Source: Salinirubrum litoreum (GTDB taxonomy: Archaea; Halobacteriota; Halobacteria; Halobacteriales; Haloferacaceae). From it: DNA of 64,000 nt. Position numbers and translations under genes: made by a program. This document shows, piece after piece, positions 33,638 to 42,720 of this stretch; position 1 is the stretch's first letter, and every line of letters starts with the position of its first letter. The notes beneath the pieces were generated by a model, which saw only the letters and a program-made list of their open reading frames with translations, made no database searches and was not told the origin of the DNA. The stretch is taken from the NCBI RefSeq assembly GCF_020567425.1, contig NZ_JAJCVJ010000001.1, forward strand, positions 1,612,001-1,676,000. The letters are read 5' to 3'.

Positions 33638-34070
33638 GGATTGTGTATGTGACTCCTATCAACACAGTTACCTCCCATTCATATAACCACCGGTGCCCAG
33701 TTTCTGTCTCTGATAATACCGTTTTTACGTTGCAGAGCCGCCTGTACGAAGTAGTACGACCGAGTTGTCGTCGGAGACAGCGTTACTGTCTTTCGATTAT
33801 GTGAATGAGTGTGAGAGTCTATTGTTGTCCACTCGCCGTTGTTTCTACTGTCTAATTTCCGATACAATCGGAGAAATAAACGCATCGAGTCGAGTTCGAA
33901 TCGGAGAGGCGTACGGCGAACTCTCTGTGAGATGAGAGGATCGAGAGCGTGGCGGGTGGGTTGCGTCTCTCGCGTCGTTCCCCGGCCGCTCCGGCGGCGA
34001 GCAGTCGACTCCCGCGCTCGTTCCCCGGATCGGTGCATCTATCGGTCGCCACGCCCTACCGAGGGTACAG
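33638..34070. other. 433-base intergenic region
   Basis: This space separates the surface operon and the CPBP protease, which diverge. It holds the operon promoter near 33678-33687 and AT-rich TTTTTACGTTGC near 33721. A short dyad CCGAT-ACA-ATCGG lies around 33860. No RNA gene or further ORF is convincing, and it does not share modules with the hairpin-array elements. Confidence 0.4.
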
Positions 34071-34823
34071 ATGTCACTCGAATCGTCGCGGTTCCCGCCG
34101 CTCGCAGACCAGGCCGAGAGTCTCGGTCGAGCGGTCCTCGTGGTCTTTCTCGCGTTCGCGGGTGCGCTGGTCGTCACCGGTCTCGTCGGGCAGGCGTTGA
34201 TCGAGACCGGCCTCCTCGTCCGGGAGGAACTCTCCGGACGTGTCGGTCTCAGCGTCCTCCAGTTCGTCGGCTTCGGCATCGGCGTCGCCGCCTACCTCGG
34301 CTTCGCCGACGACTGGCGACTGATCCGTGCCCACCTGCCGGGGCTCCGTGACCTCGGCGCGATCGGGGCCGGTATCTTCGTCATCCTGCTGTCTGCGGCC
34401 GGTGTCGGCCAACTGCTGGCCGCCCTCGGCGTCGACGTCGCGCAGAATCAGGTCATCGCGGTGGGGCAGTCGAACCCGGAGTACTTTCTCTACATGATCC
34501 CGGTCTCGCTGCTGTTCGTCGGTCCCTTCGAGGAACTCGTCTTCCGGGGCGGTGTGCAGGGTCTGCTCCGGCGGACCTACGGGCCTTGGATCGCGGTCGC
34601 ACTGGCGACGACGCTGTTCGGCGCGATGCACACGGTCGCGCTGATCGGCGGCAGTGGGAGCGTCCTGGCGTACGTCGCGGTCGCGGCGGTGCTGGGACTC
34701 GTGTTGGGCGTCGCCTACGAACTGACGGAGAATCTGGTCGTACCGGCCGTGATCCACGGGGCCTACAACTCGGTACTGTTCGCGGTGCAGTACGCCGTGG
34801 CGACCGGCGCGGTGCCGGCCTGA
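34071..34823 (+). CDS. CPBP family intramembrane metalloprotease
   Basis: A 250-residue membrane protein of the CPBP/ABI (Rce1-like) family. About eight spans are visible, with the motif-1 glutamates in PFEELVFRGGVQGLL (about 155-169), the motif-2 His in TLFGAMHTVALIGG and the motif-3 segment LVVPAVIHGAYNSVLFA near the end. These residues form an intramembrane active site in the family. The substrate is unknown; haloarchaeal genomes carry many members. It is not obviously linked to neighbours. Confidence 0.9.
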   Translation: MSLESSRFPPLADQAESLGRAVLVVFLAFAGALVVTGLVGQALIETGLLVREELSGRVGLSVLQFVGFGIGVAAYLGFADDWRLIRAHLPGLRDLGAIGAGIFVILLSAAGVGQLLAALGVDVAQNQVIAVGQSNPEYFLYMIPVSLLFVGPFEELVFRGGVQGLLRRTYGPWIAVALATTLFGAMHTVALIGGSGSVLAYVAVAAVLGLVLGVAYELTENLVVPAVIHGAYNSVLFAVQYAVATGAVPA

Positions 34824-34906
34824 TCGGCGCGGTTCCGACCCGACCGGCGGCGTGACTCTCGGAGCGCGGCGTCGGCGAAGACGGCGAGTCCGACCGAGTC
34901 GTCGAC

Positions 34907-35365
34907 TCAGGCCGGGTTCTTCCGGCTCAGGTCGCTCCCGCAGATCGGACAGCGGTCGCGGTTCTCGTCGAACTCCCGGCCACACCCGGCACACTGGAAG
35001 GTCCAGTTGCGCTGTTCGGTGATCCCCTCCTGTGCGATCACGTCGACCGTGACGCCGAGTTTGTCGGCGACGTTCTGCATCGCGTAGTCGTCTGTGACGA
35101 GGACACCGTCGAGTTCGAAGGCGGCCGCGAGCAGGCGGATGTCGGTGTCGGACAGTTCCGCGCGGTCGCCGGTCTCGCCGGCCGCACGGCGGACCTTCTC
35201 CACGGTCCCCTCGGCGGGGATGTGGATGTGCATCCCCGACCCCTCCATCGCGTCGAAGCGGAAGGCACTCTCGTCTTCGAGTTCCTCGCGGACGAGCGGG
35301 ATCGAAGCCGTGTCTCTGTCGGTGTGATACTCGTTGATGAACGCGGACGAATCGAGAACGTGCAT
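34907..35365 (-). CDS. nob1: rRNA maturation endonuclease Nob1
   Basis: A 152-residue PIN-domain nuclease that cuts at the 3' end of pre-16S rRNA during small-subunit maturation. The PIN part shows LDSSAFI (Asp 5), DTDIRLLAAAFEL and VLVTDDYAMQNVA with the acidic residues of the active site. The C-terminal zinc ribbon is CAGCGREF followed by CPICGSDL. It follows the PRC-barrel gene directly (stop and start adjacent), in opposite direction to infB, forming a translation-linked neighbourhood. Confidence 0.92.
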   Translation of the reverse strand: MHVLDSSAFINEYHTDRDTASIPLVREELEDESAFRFDAMEGSGMHIHIPAEGTVEKVRRAAGETGDRAELSDTDIRLLAAAFELDGVLVTDDYAMQNVADKLGVTVDVIAQEGITEQRNWTFQCAGCGREFDENRDRCPICGSDLSRKNPA

Positions 35366-35611
35366 CTACCGCTGGACGACGATGTAGTCTTTCACTGCCT
35401 GCACCCGGGAGACGGGGACACGGAGTCGACCGGCCGAATCTTGCTCGAAGGAGAGGTCACGGGTCGAGATCTCCTCGTGTGGATCGACGAGGAGGTCCGA
35501 GAGCGACCCCGACTTCAGGTCCATCGTGATGTTGTACAACATTCCCAGTTCGGCGCCGTCGGTACCCATGACGGCCTTCCCCGAGAGGTTCTCGGCGAGT
35601 ACGTCTGCCAT
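35366..35611 (-). CDS. PRC-barrel domain protein
   Basis: An 81-residue single PRC-barrel: LSGKAVMGTDGAELGMLYNI, LKSGSLSDLLVDP, VPVSRVQAVKDYIVV. PRC barrels bind proteins or RNA. In haloarchaea, small PRC-barrel proteins (CdpB1, CdpB2) act in cell division with SepF; whether this is one of them cannot be judged here. I use the ATG at 35611, with a TATA-like box rc of ACCATAAAAACC at 35634-35645 upstream; longer starts would begin upstream of the likely transcription start. It precedes nob1 with no gap. Confidence 0.85.
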   Translation of the reverse strand: MADVLAENLSGKAVMGTDGAELGMLYNITMDLKSGSLSDLLVDPHEEISTRDLSFEQDSAGRLRVPVSRVQAVKDYIVVQR

Positions 35612-35778
35612 AACGGCTTCTATCGGACGCGATACCATAAAAACCACGGGCCGCGTCCGACGCTCGGCGGACGACTCGCGGCGGCCGAGTCCGCGTCACG
35701 CTGTCGGCCCCGAGTTGAAACACTTAACTTGAGCGCCGCACTTCCGTCGAACAAGAGACCTTCTCCGGGGTGATCTCC

Positions 35779-37581
35779 ATGTCTGATTCCGACACACAGA
35801 ACGCGACCGACGCGCTCCGAACCCCCATCGTCGCCGTGTTAGGCCACGTCGACCACGGGAAGACGAGCCTACTCGACAAGATTCGTGGGTCCGCCGTCTC
35901 CGAGGGGGAGGCCGGCGCGATCACACAGCACATCGGGGCGACCGCCGTCCCGTTAGAGACCGTCTCCACGATGGCCGGGAGCCTCGTCGATCCCGACGAC
36001 TTCGACCTGCCGGGCCTGCTCTTCATCGACACGCCTGGTCACCACTCCTTCACGACGCTCCGCTCGCGTGGCGGGGCCTTGGCGGACATCGCCATCCTCG
36101 TCGTGGACGTGAACGACGGCTTCCAGCCACAGACCGAGGAGGCCATCGACATCCTCAAGCGGACCGGGACGCCGTTCGTCGTCGCCGCGAACAAGATCGA
36201 CACGACGCCCGGGTGGAACCCGCAGGACGGCGCGCCGATCCAGCAGACCTACGAGGCACAGAGCCAGCGCGCCCGGTCGATGTTAGACGAGCGCCTCTAC
36301 GAGATCATCGGCCAACTGTCCGACTCGGGCTTCTCTGCGGACCTCTACTGGCGCGTCCAGAACTTCCAGAAGAACGTCGGCGTCGTCCCCCTCTCGGCGC
36401 TGACGAGCGAGGGCATCCCGGACCTGCTGGCCGTGCTGATGGGCCTGTCCCAGCGGTACATGAAAGACGAGATGGCCATCGACGTGTCGGGGCCGGGCGC
36501 GGGGACGGTCCTCGAAGTCAAAGACGAGAAGGGGTTCGGCGCGACACTGGACGTGGTGCTGTACGACGGCGTCATCCGCGCGGGCGATCAGATCGTCGTC
36601 GGCGGGACGAACGAACCGATCGTCACCGAGGTCCGGGCGCTGCTCCAGCCGCGACCGAACGCCGAGATCCGAACCGAAAAACGGTTCGACAAGGTGGAGC
36701 AGGTCGGCGCGGCCGCCGGGGTGAAGATCGCCGCCCCCGACCTGGACGACGCGATGGCCGGCGCGCCGGTGCGCGTGGTCCGGGACCGCCCCCTCGACGA
36801 CGTGGTCGAGGAGGTCCGGAAGGAACTCGCGCAGATCTCCGTGGAGACCGAGGAAGACGGCGTCGTCGTCAAGGCCGACACCCTCGGGAGTCTGGAGGCG
36901 ATGGCGAACGCCCTGAAAGAGGCGGAGATCCCGATCCTGCGGGCGGAGGTCGGCGACATCGCGCCGCGAGACGTGGCGGTCGCCAGTACGGCCGGCGAGG
37001 ACGTCCACCAGGTGATCCTCGGCTTCAACGTCGAGGTCCTGCCGGACGCCCGCCGGGAACTGGAGGAGTCGGACGTGAAACTGTTCTCGAACGACGTGAT
37101 CTACCAACTCGTCCAGGACTACGACGAGTACGTCGAGGAGATCCAGCGCGCCCAGCAGGAGACGGTGCTGGACAAGATCGTCCGACCCGCCCGCTTCCAG
37201 ATTCTGGCGGACCACACCTTCCGGCAGTCGAACCCGGCGGTCGTCGGCGTCGAGATCATGTCCGGGACGGTGAAGAACAACCAGCGCGTGGTCAAGTGGG
37301 AGGGCGACTCCCCGACGCGGGTCGGCGAACTCTCCGGCATCCAAGAGCAGGGCGAGGACGTCTCGGAGGCCCGCGCCGGCAAGCGCGTCTCTATCGCTAT
37401 CGACGGGCCCACGGTGGGCCGACAGATCGAGGAGGGCGACGAACTGTGGATCGAACTCCCCGAGAAGCACGCGAAGATTCTGGAACAGGAGTTGTCGACG
37501 GAGATTCCGGCCGACGAGTTGGAGGCGTTGCAGGCGTATCTGGACAAACACCGGCGGCGTGACCCCTTCTGGGGGAAGTAG
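35779..37581 (+). CDS. infB: Translation initiation factor aIF5B
   Basis: The archaeal IF2/eIF5B-type GTPase that promotes subunit joining, 600 residues. G1 is GHVDHGKTS (about 20-28), G3 DTPGH, G4 NKID and the switch region near AITQHIGAT. Domains II-IV follow: EVKDEKGFGATLDVVLYDG, the alpha/beta domain near DGVVVKADTLGSLEAMANAL (about 360-379), and the C-terminal domain with FRQSNPAVVGVEIMSGTVK. The ATG at 35779 is chosen over a GTG three codons earlier because GGGGTGAT lies before it. TATA-like AAACACTTAACTT near 35718 gives a short leader. No intein. Confidence 0.96.
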   Translation: MSDSDTQNATDALRTPIVAVLGHVDHGKTSLLDKIRGSAVSEGEAGAITQHIGATAVPLETVSTMAGSLVDPDDFDLPGLLFIDTPGHHSFTTLRSRGGALADIAILVVDVNDGFQPQTEEAIDILKRTGTPFVVAANKIDTTPGWNPQDGAPIQQTYEAQSQRARSMLDERLYEIIGQLSDSGFSADLYWRVQNFQKNVGVVPLSALTSEGIPDLLAVLMGLSQRYMKDEMAIDVSGPGAGTVLEVKDEKGFGATLDVVLYDGVIRAGDQIVVGGTNEPIVTEVRALLQPRPNAEIRTEKRFDKVEQVGAAAGVKIAAPDLDDAMAGAPVRVVRDRPLDDVVEEVRKELAQISVETEEDGVVVKADTLGSLEAMANALKEAEIPILRAEVGDIAPRDVAVASTAGEDVHQVILGFNVEVLPDARRELEESDVKLFSNDVIYQLVQDYDEYVEEIQRAQQETVLDKIVRPARFQILADHTFRQSNPAVVGVEIMSGTVKNNQRVVKWEGDSPTRVGELSGIQEQGEDVSEARAGKRVSIAIDGPTVGRQIEEGDELWIELPEKHAKILEQELSTEIPADELEALQAYLDKHRRRDPFWGK

Positions 37582-37672
37582 AAGCTCAATTATACCAGAT
37601 TTCTATAAACGCATTTTGAGTGGCTACTGGTGTTCCACGATCCCAGATCAACATCAAGGTCGACTCAGAAAC

Positions 37673-38716
37673 CTAACTGGTTAATTTGGAGTCGTCGTTT
37701 TCTTCTCGTGGGTCAGAGTGACGGATTGCTGACTCATCGTCCTCGAATACTTTGAGGCCGTGTCCGCTCGGTGTGAAGAATTTGACTGGGATTGTGTCTA
37801 CTACTTCAGCACCGTCCAGACGAGTCAGTAACATCTCGATGGTGACTGTATATCCTCGGACTGTGTCGATGGCGATTGGACTGTGTTTGTAGTCGTGCCG
37901 TACATCGTGGATGTTGAATTGTTTCTTGTCCGCTTCTTCATCGTATGAAACGAGTTCCACAGAGACAGCTGTATTAGGTGAATTGTTGAGTACGAGGAGA
38001 TAGTGAGTTCCCTTCCTGAACTTCTCTAGGCGGTCTTTCGAGAGTTTGCTCTGCAGTTGTTTGTGTATCTCGTATGGGAGCGGTTTCGAGCGGAGATTGT
38101 AGAGTGTACGTCGTACTCGTTCGATGGTGTCTTTTATTCTCGTCGCGCTCGTGTTGAGAAGTCGCTGTGGAAGCGATTGACGCTCTATCTCTAGTAGTTC
38201 TTTCAGTCGGTCAGCTTCTTCTTCGATATACAACGCACGCATCGTGTAGTAGTTAGAGAACGGTGCTGAAGCGATGAAGTCTTGACAGTCTCGCCAATCA
38301 GAGATGATCTCACTCATAGCGTCTTCCATCTCTTCCGTGGCGTACTGGTGGTTTCTGTACCTCTCTAACTCTTCAACACGTTCTTCCATCTTCTCAACGG
38401 TCCTCTTTCGGTCATCAGAATCAGGGTGATTACCTGTGTACTCCCAAGCGTTCTGAACGCCGTTTGCAGTCCACCCCACTTTGTTCAGCCAATCTTTCTT
38501 ATCCTGTGAGGGAAACAACTCTTCTTGTAGTGCAACTCTCGACACGAGGAATATGAAAACAACGATGCCTACGATTCGCATCAGACCGAGTACTGAGTTG
38601 TCGAAGATCTGTTCAGCAAATCCTGCTAAGAGTGGTGGGTAAAACTCGGCGGCAGTTGGGATACCGATGAGAAGAACCGTTGCGAGGGCAGAGAGCTTTG
38701 TCCACTTGTCCGCCAT
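37673..38716 (-). CDS. AT-rich membrane protein with coiled coil, unknown
   Basis: A 347-residue protein. Two N-terminal spans (about 7-25 and 45-62) begin LSALATVLLIGIPTAAEFYP. A predicted coiled coil (about 95-190) and a soluble C-terminal half with LVLNNSPNTAVSVELVSYDE and VTIEMLLTRLDGAEVV follow. The first span resembles that of the upstream gene (VFLIGIPTAATTLYP), so the two share an N-terminal hairpin. Codon use is much more AT-rich and Lys/Ile-rich than the core genome, a sign of recent transfer. The spacing of 2 bases to the upstream gene shows one operon. No known domain is recognised. Confidence 0.75.
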   Translation of the reverse strand: MADKWTKLSALATVLLIGIPTAAEFYPPLLAGFAEQIFDNSVLGLMRIVGIVVFIFLVSRVALQEELFPSQDKKDWLNKVGWTANGVQNAWEYTGNHPDSDDRKRTVEKMEERVEELERYRNHQYATEEMEDAMSEIISDWRDCQDFIASAPFSNYYTMRALYIEEEADRLKELLEIERQSLPQRLLNTSATRIKDTIERVRRTLYNLRSKPLPYEIHKQLQSKLSKDRLEKFRKGTHYLLVLNNSPNTAVSVELVSYDEEADKKQFNIHDVRHDYKHSPIAIDTVRGYTVTIEMLLTRLDGAEVVDTIPVKFFTPSGHGLKVFEDDESAIRHSDPREENDDSKLTS

Positions 38717-38718
38717 CG

Positions 38719-39405
38719 TTAGTGGAAGCAGTTTGTACTGACTTGTTCGTCGTCTACAACCTCAGCGTACTCTTCCCAAATTCGGCGTGGCGTTACATCT
38801 TCATCTTCACCGATTCGGTTGAGAAGAGTTTGGAGCGAGTACTCCTTTTCGTTACTCTCGACTATCCGCCCGATATGGCGTTCAAACAAATTCTCCGCTT
38901 CATCGTGTTGTCCTGAGTTACGAGTTGCTACATGTCCACATCCGCTACTGGGACACTTCCAAATATACCGAGTTGTGTTTGAACTACCATATCTCGGATT
39001 CCCTTGCTGCCTCCCTCTGGACGGTGTATATTTCTCGTCTTTCATGGGAGTCTGGCAATTTGGACAAATTTGCTTATATTCTACATCGGTATCTACGAGA
39101 TCTCCACGAGAGAGTTTAGCTTTCGCTTTCCAAGCGATATCGTCTTTCTCGATACATCCTTCGATGACATCCACTCGTTCAGCGTCTGTGGTTTCAAATT
39201 CTCCTCGGAGATACCAGCCGATGAGAAAACCGAATAAAAGAATTCCGAATTGAGGCATCCAGGTGAATATGAAGTCAAGCGGTAGCCATCCTAATACACT
39301 CTCGAAGAATGACGGATAGAGTGTAGTCGCCGCAGTCGGAATTCCGATAAGGAATACAGTCACAAGAAGAGATAGTAGAGAGATTGCTGTGCTTCGGTTC
39401 ATCAT
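38719..39405 (-). CDS. AT-rich membrane protein with zinc ribbon, unknown
   Basis: A 228-residue protein. Two N-terminal spans (about 5-28 and 48-66) include LLVTVFLIGIPTAATTLYP. The soluble part carries CPNCQTP followed about 36 residues on by CPSSGCGH, a likely zinc ribbon, and a C-terminal helical region. The start ATG at 39405 is decided by rc TACATAAT at 39426-39433; a GTG at 39420 would add five residues. It shares the span-one motif with the downstream partner. Family unknown; a two-component membrane-linked system of an accessory island is the best description. Confidence 0.72.
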   Translation of the reverse strand: MMNRSTAISLLSLLVTVFLIGIPTAATTLYPSFFESVLGWLPLDFIFTWMPQFGILLFGFLIGWYLRGEFETTDAERVDVIEGCIEKDDIAWKAKAKLSRGDLVDTDVEYKQICPNCQTPMKDEKYTPSRGRQQGNPRYGSSNTTRYIWKCPSSGCGHVATRNSGQHDEAENLFERHIGRIVESNEKEYSLQTLLNRIGEDEDVTPRRIWEEYAEVVDDEQVSTNCFH

Positions 39406-40051
39406 CTGATAGATATCCACCGAGTATTATGTAACTACTGGACGCACTGACCGCCACGCCTCTAACCCTACCGTGCGTACATCCTATTGATCAGTCTCCA
39501 ATATTATATTAAGAAGTCAGAATTCATGTTCAAACAGCCACGCAACAACGGACCCGATGAGTTCGCTGATGTAATCGTAGAAGTCGGAATGTAGGACGAC
39601 CAGACCGACTACGACTTTGTGGATGTGAAACAAAAAACGGCGGAGATAGTTACGGCAATGTTCAGAACAAAAAACCAACTGGAGTAAGAGAAGCCCGTAG
39701 TTGTTGACTAATCGCAGGCTCATCTCAATCGTCTACCCCGGAAAGAGTAGAGTGGAGATTTCGCTTTTCGAGTTGTTGGTACTAGCCGACAAGTGCGCCT
39801 CGGCGAATTTGCTCGTGTTCGTCGGAAGCAAACTCGGCGACTTCCTCGAAGGAAGCGTCGTGGCTTTCGACTTCTACGACGAGAGTCGGAAAAGTGTGAT
39901 TTCAATATTATTTGCAGATGCTACGAGATGCCGGCAACGAACCAACCATCACATTCTATAAACCAACAAAGTGGTTCCTCGTCACACACTTCGACTCCGG
40001 AGTAACGTTTTAGTTCGATGCATCCGTACAAACGAATGAGGTGTTACGAGG
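39406..40051. other. AT-rich region with gene remnants
   Basis: About 650 bases between the AT-rich pair and the next core gene. It has the promoter of the pair (39426-39433), a broken small frame at 39526-39687 and a minus-strand fragment at 39782-39901 reading FPTLVVEVESHDASFEEVAE, with stops on both sides. The fragment looks protein-like but has no start. These may be relics of the island's insertion or of a former third gene. No IS ends are visible. Confidence 0.4.
39526..39687 (+). pseudogene. Possible small gene broken by one stop codon
   Basis: An AT-rich TATA-like stretch (ATATTATATT, 39501-39510) precedes ATG at 39526. The frame reads MFKQPRNNGPDEFADVIVEV, then GM and a TAG, and continues in the same frame as DDQTDYDFVDVKQKTAEIV up to a TAA at 39685. 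The text on both sides of the TAG looks like one acidic protein of 53 codons. It could equally be a 22-residue peptide or chance; no homologue is recalled. Confidence 0.3.
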
Positions 40052-40264
40052 ATGAGTGTCAAAACCACCCCGAGCGACAGCGTTCTCGAACTGCCGGACG
40101 TATCGCGGTACGATCTGTTCCTCTGTCTCCTGCCCCTGCCACTGCTCTCGGGAGCGACCGCCAGCCTTCTCGCCGCGATTCCCTCGACAGTCGGCATCGC
40201 ACTCGGGTCGCTCCCCTCGTTGCTCCTGCTACTGTACGGCCTGTTCGTCGATGCACCTGCCTGA
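40052..40264 (+). CDS. Small two-span membrane protein
   Basis: A 70-residue protein, MSVKTTPSDSVLELPDVSRYD followed by two hydrophobic segments: LFLCLLPLPLLSGATASLLA and a second with GIALGSLPSLLLLLYGLFV. GC content returns to core levels here, marking the right edge of the AT-rich island. GAGGTG at 40039-40044 could be a Shine-Dalgarno site. Function unknown; small hairpin membrane proteins of this kind are frequent in haloarchaea. It converges with the next gene. Confidence 0.65.
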   Translation: MSVKTTPSDSVLELPDVSRYDLFLCLLPLPLLSGATASLLAAIPSTVGIALGSLPSLLLLLYGLFVDAPA

Positions 40265-40289
40265 CGAGACGAGAAGGAGAACCGACCGC

Positions 40290-40670
40290 CTATCGACCGG
40301 TCGGCGTGATCTTGCCATCCATCGCGGTCATGACCTGCAGTGCCGCACTCGCGGCGAGACCGCGAGCGACCTCGTCGCGGTCGGACTGGTCGAGACCGGT
40401 CTCCAGGTCGTCGGCGTCCGGCGTGAAGCCGGCACTGACCGGGTTGCCGACCGGTGGCTGGACGGCGACGGTGGCCTGCGGGCCGTTGACGCCGGTCGAG
40501 AGTTCCGACCCGACGGTGTAGCCTTCCGGGAGATACGTGCGCGTCTGTGAGACGATTCCCGCGACGGCGGTGCGGAGCGACTCCTTCTGTGCAGCGGAGA
40601 GTTCGGCCGCCTCGGGCCGGCCCGCGTCCACGACGCCGGGGGCACCCGCGTAGGGGTTGTTTCCGTTCAT
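40290..40670 (-). CDS. Conserved haloarchaeal protein (DUF5811-like)
   Basis: A 126-residue soluble protein: MNGNNPYAGAPGVVDAGRPE, then a helical region AELSAAQKESLRTAVAGIVS, YLPEGYTVGSEL, and VAVQPPVGNPVSAGFTPD. The name DUF5811 is from memory. No catalytic motif is visible. The N-terminus is disordered and the remainder looks like one small alpha/beta domain. It lies close to pdaD on the same strand. Confidence 0.6.
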   Translation of the reverse strand: MNGNNPYAGAPGVVDAGRPEAAELSAAQKESLRTAVAGIVSQTRTYLPEGYTVGSELSTGVNGPQATVAVQPPVGNPVSAGFTPDADDLETGLDQSDRDEVARGLAASAALQVMTAMDGKITPTGR

Positions 40671-40782
40671 GACGGGAGTTCGAGTGTGATAGGGTGTCCC
40701 GTACTAAAAAGCCGTCGGCACGGGCAACCGTCCACGCCGGGACACTGTCGCGGCGAGGGCGTCCCACCGCCGGCGCGAGGGC

Positions 40783-41268
40783 TCAGATCGGGGCGCTCTC
40801 GCCGTATATCGCCAGTGCGACGACCGTGGTCCACTCGTCGGCACCGGGCCCGAGTTCACCCGGTGCGACCGACGCGACCGCCATCGACTGATCGGTGAAC
40901 TCCCAGTCCCGCAGGTCCTTCCCCGCCGACAACCCGCGTTCGACCTCGGCGCGGAGCGTCTCGGGCGCGTCGGGGCCACCGGCCTCGTAGAACAGCCCCG
41001 GTCCCGGGCCGGTCGCCCACCCGAGGACCGCGCTGGCCGGGTCGCCGGTGGGCACCGTCGCCCGTGCTTCGACGACCGTCAGTCGGTTCCCCGCCGGGCC
41101 GAGGTCCGGCGCGGTCCCGACCCGTTCGACGGTCGCGTCGGCGGGGACCACCGACGAGACGGTCACGAGGTTGTAGTTGTGGACGTTCGCCTCGGCGAGG
41201 GCGGCGTCGTACGAAGCGATCTCGGTCGGTCCGGTCCCGACACCCGTCACGACCCGGATTCTGCTCAT
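40783..41268 (-). CDS. pdaD: Pyruvoyl-dependent arginine decarboxylase
   Basis: Produces agmatine from arginine. In archaea agmatine is needed for agmatidine modification of tRNA-Ile2 by TiaS and for polyamine synthesis. It has 161 residues. The self-cleavage site is in NYNLVTVSSVVPADATVE (about 33-50), where Ser-Ser is cut to give the pyruvoyl group. LGWATGPGPGLFYEAGG and WEFTDQSMAVASV are other conserved segments. The size and motif match PdaD. It is the upstream neighbour of the DUF5811-like gene on the same strand. Confidence 0.93.
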   Translation of the reverse strand: MSRIRVVTGVGTGPTEIASYDAALAEANVHNYNLVTVSSVVPADATVERVGTAPDLGPAGNRLTVVEARATVPTGDPASAVLGWATGPGPGLFYEAGGPDAPETLRAEVERGLSAGKDLRDWEFTDQSMAVASVAPGELGPGADEWTTVVALAIYGESAPI

Positions 41269-41374
41269 CGTCGGAGGGTGGCGGGGGAGACCGTAGTGGG
41301 TTTCGGTCCGGCGGCGACGAGTCTGAGACGTCGCCGGCGACTGAGAGTGAAGAAAGTCGGAGTCCGGGCGCGTC

Positions 41375-42592
41375 TCAGTAGTGGTAGACGGTCTGCGGGT
41401 CGGCGTCGGTCTGTTCGATCTTCGCCATCGCGTCGGTGAAGTCGGTCATCGCCACCTCGTCGCGCCCGTCGCGGATGGCGAACATCCCCGCCTCGGTCGT
41501 GAGGCTGGCGAGGTCCGCGCCGCTCATCCCCTCGGTCTCCTCGGCGAGGTCTGCGAAGTCGAGCGTCTCCGCGAGGTTCATCTCGCTGGTGTGGATCCGG
41601 AGGATGCGCTCGCGGCCCTCGGCGTTCGGCTTCGGCACCTCGATGAGGCGGTCGAAGCGACCGGGGCGGAGGATGGCCCCGTCGAGCATGTCGAAGCGGT
41701 TCGTCGCGGCCATGATGCGGATGTCGCCGCGGTCGTCGAAGCCGTCCATCTCCGAGAGCAGTTGCATCATCGTCCGCTGGACCTCGGCGTCGCCGGAGGT
41801 CTTCGAGTCGGTCCGCTTCGCGGCCACGGCGTCGATCTCGTCGATGAAGATGACGGCCGGTTCGCGCTCTGCGGCGAGGTCGAACAGGTCACGGACGAGT
41901 CGAGAGCCCTCGCCGATGAACTTGCGCACGAGTTCGGAGCCGGCCATCTTGATGAAGGTCGCGTCGGTCTGGTTGGCGACGGCCTTCGCCAGCATCGTCT
42001 TCCCGGTGCCCGGCGGCCCGTGGAGCAGGACGCCGGACGGCGGTTCGACGCCCACGGTGTCGAACTTCTCGGGGTTGAGCAGTGGGTCCTCGACTGCCTC
42101 GCGGACCTCGCGGATCTGCTCGTCGATGCCGCCGATGTCGTCGTAGGTGACTTCGGGCGACTCGTCGACCTCCATCGCCTGTGCGCGGGCGTCGGTCTCG
42201 TCGTCCAGCAACTGCTGGACCGCGAAGGAGTCGTTGACCGCGACGCGGTCGCCCGCGTCGAGTTCGTTCTCCAGTCGCGGGTTGACCTCGGTGAGCACCT
42301 CCTGGTTGTTGCCGTGCTGTTTGATGACGACGCCGTCTTCGGTGAGTTCCTCGACGGTGGCGATGTACAGCGAGGACGTCTTGAGCATCTCGTTGCGCCG
42401 CTGGAGTTGGTCGACCTCCTCGCGGAGTTCCTGGCGGCGCTCGTTCGCGTCGTCGAGTCGGTCGTCCAACTCGTCGTGTACCTGTACGATGCGTTCGTAG
42501 TGCTGTTTGATCGCTGCCAACCGCTCTGCGTCGGACATCTCCGGGTCGAGATCCAAGCGAGGACGGTCCGGAAGCGACGGACTCCGTGACAT
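41375..42592 (-). CDS. pan: Proteasome-activating nucleotidase PAN
   Basis: The hexameric AAA+ ATPase that unfolds substrates for the 20S proteasome. It has 405 residues. An N-terminal coiled coil (about 20-75) is followed by an OB domain (about 78-140) and the AAA+ domain with Walker A GPPGTGKT, Walker [10 protein letters not shown], the arginine-finger region [20 protein letters not shown] and sensor-2 MSGADLASL. The C-terminus is TVYHY, close to the HbYX docking motif but one residue longer. Start at 42592, with rc CATTTAC near 42619-42625 as TATA. Upstream in-frame residues are not family-like. Confidence 0.95.
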   Translation of the reverse strand: MSRSPSLPDRPRLDLDPEMSDAERLAAIKQHYERIVQVHDELDDRLDDANERRQELREEVDQLQRRNEMLKTSSLYIATVEELTEDGVVIKQHGNNQEVLTEVNPRLENELDAGDRVAVNDSFAVQQLLDDETDARAQAMEVDESPEVTYDDIGGIDEQIREVREAVEDPLLNPEKFDTVGVEPPSGVLLHGPPGTGKTMLAKAVANQTDATFIKMAGSELVRKFIGEGSRLVRDLFDLAAEREPAVIFIDEIDAVAAKRTDSKTSGDAEVQRTMMQLLSEMDGFDDRGDIRIMAATNRFDMLDGAILRPGRFDRLIEVPKPNAEGRERILRIHTSEMNLAETLDFADLAEETEGMSGADLASLTTEAGMFAIRDGRDEVAMTDFTDAMAKIEQTDADPQTVYHY

Positions 42593-42720
42593 CAGATGTC
42601 CCTCGGTAAGTGGTGGGCGTAAATGTGCCTTTGGGTCGCGGGGACCCACAGGGACACCGCCCGGAGAAGTGACGTCGTTCCGTCGAGCCGAACCCCGAGT
42701 CGTCGGGGCGGACCCGGCGC

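Noticed and set aside
39421-40051. Insertion sequence in the AT-rich region
   Set aside because: No terminal inverted repeats, no transposase motif, and fragments do not match a transposase I recognise.
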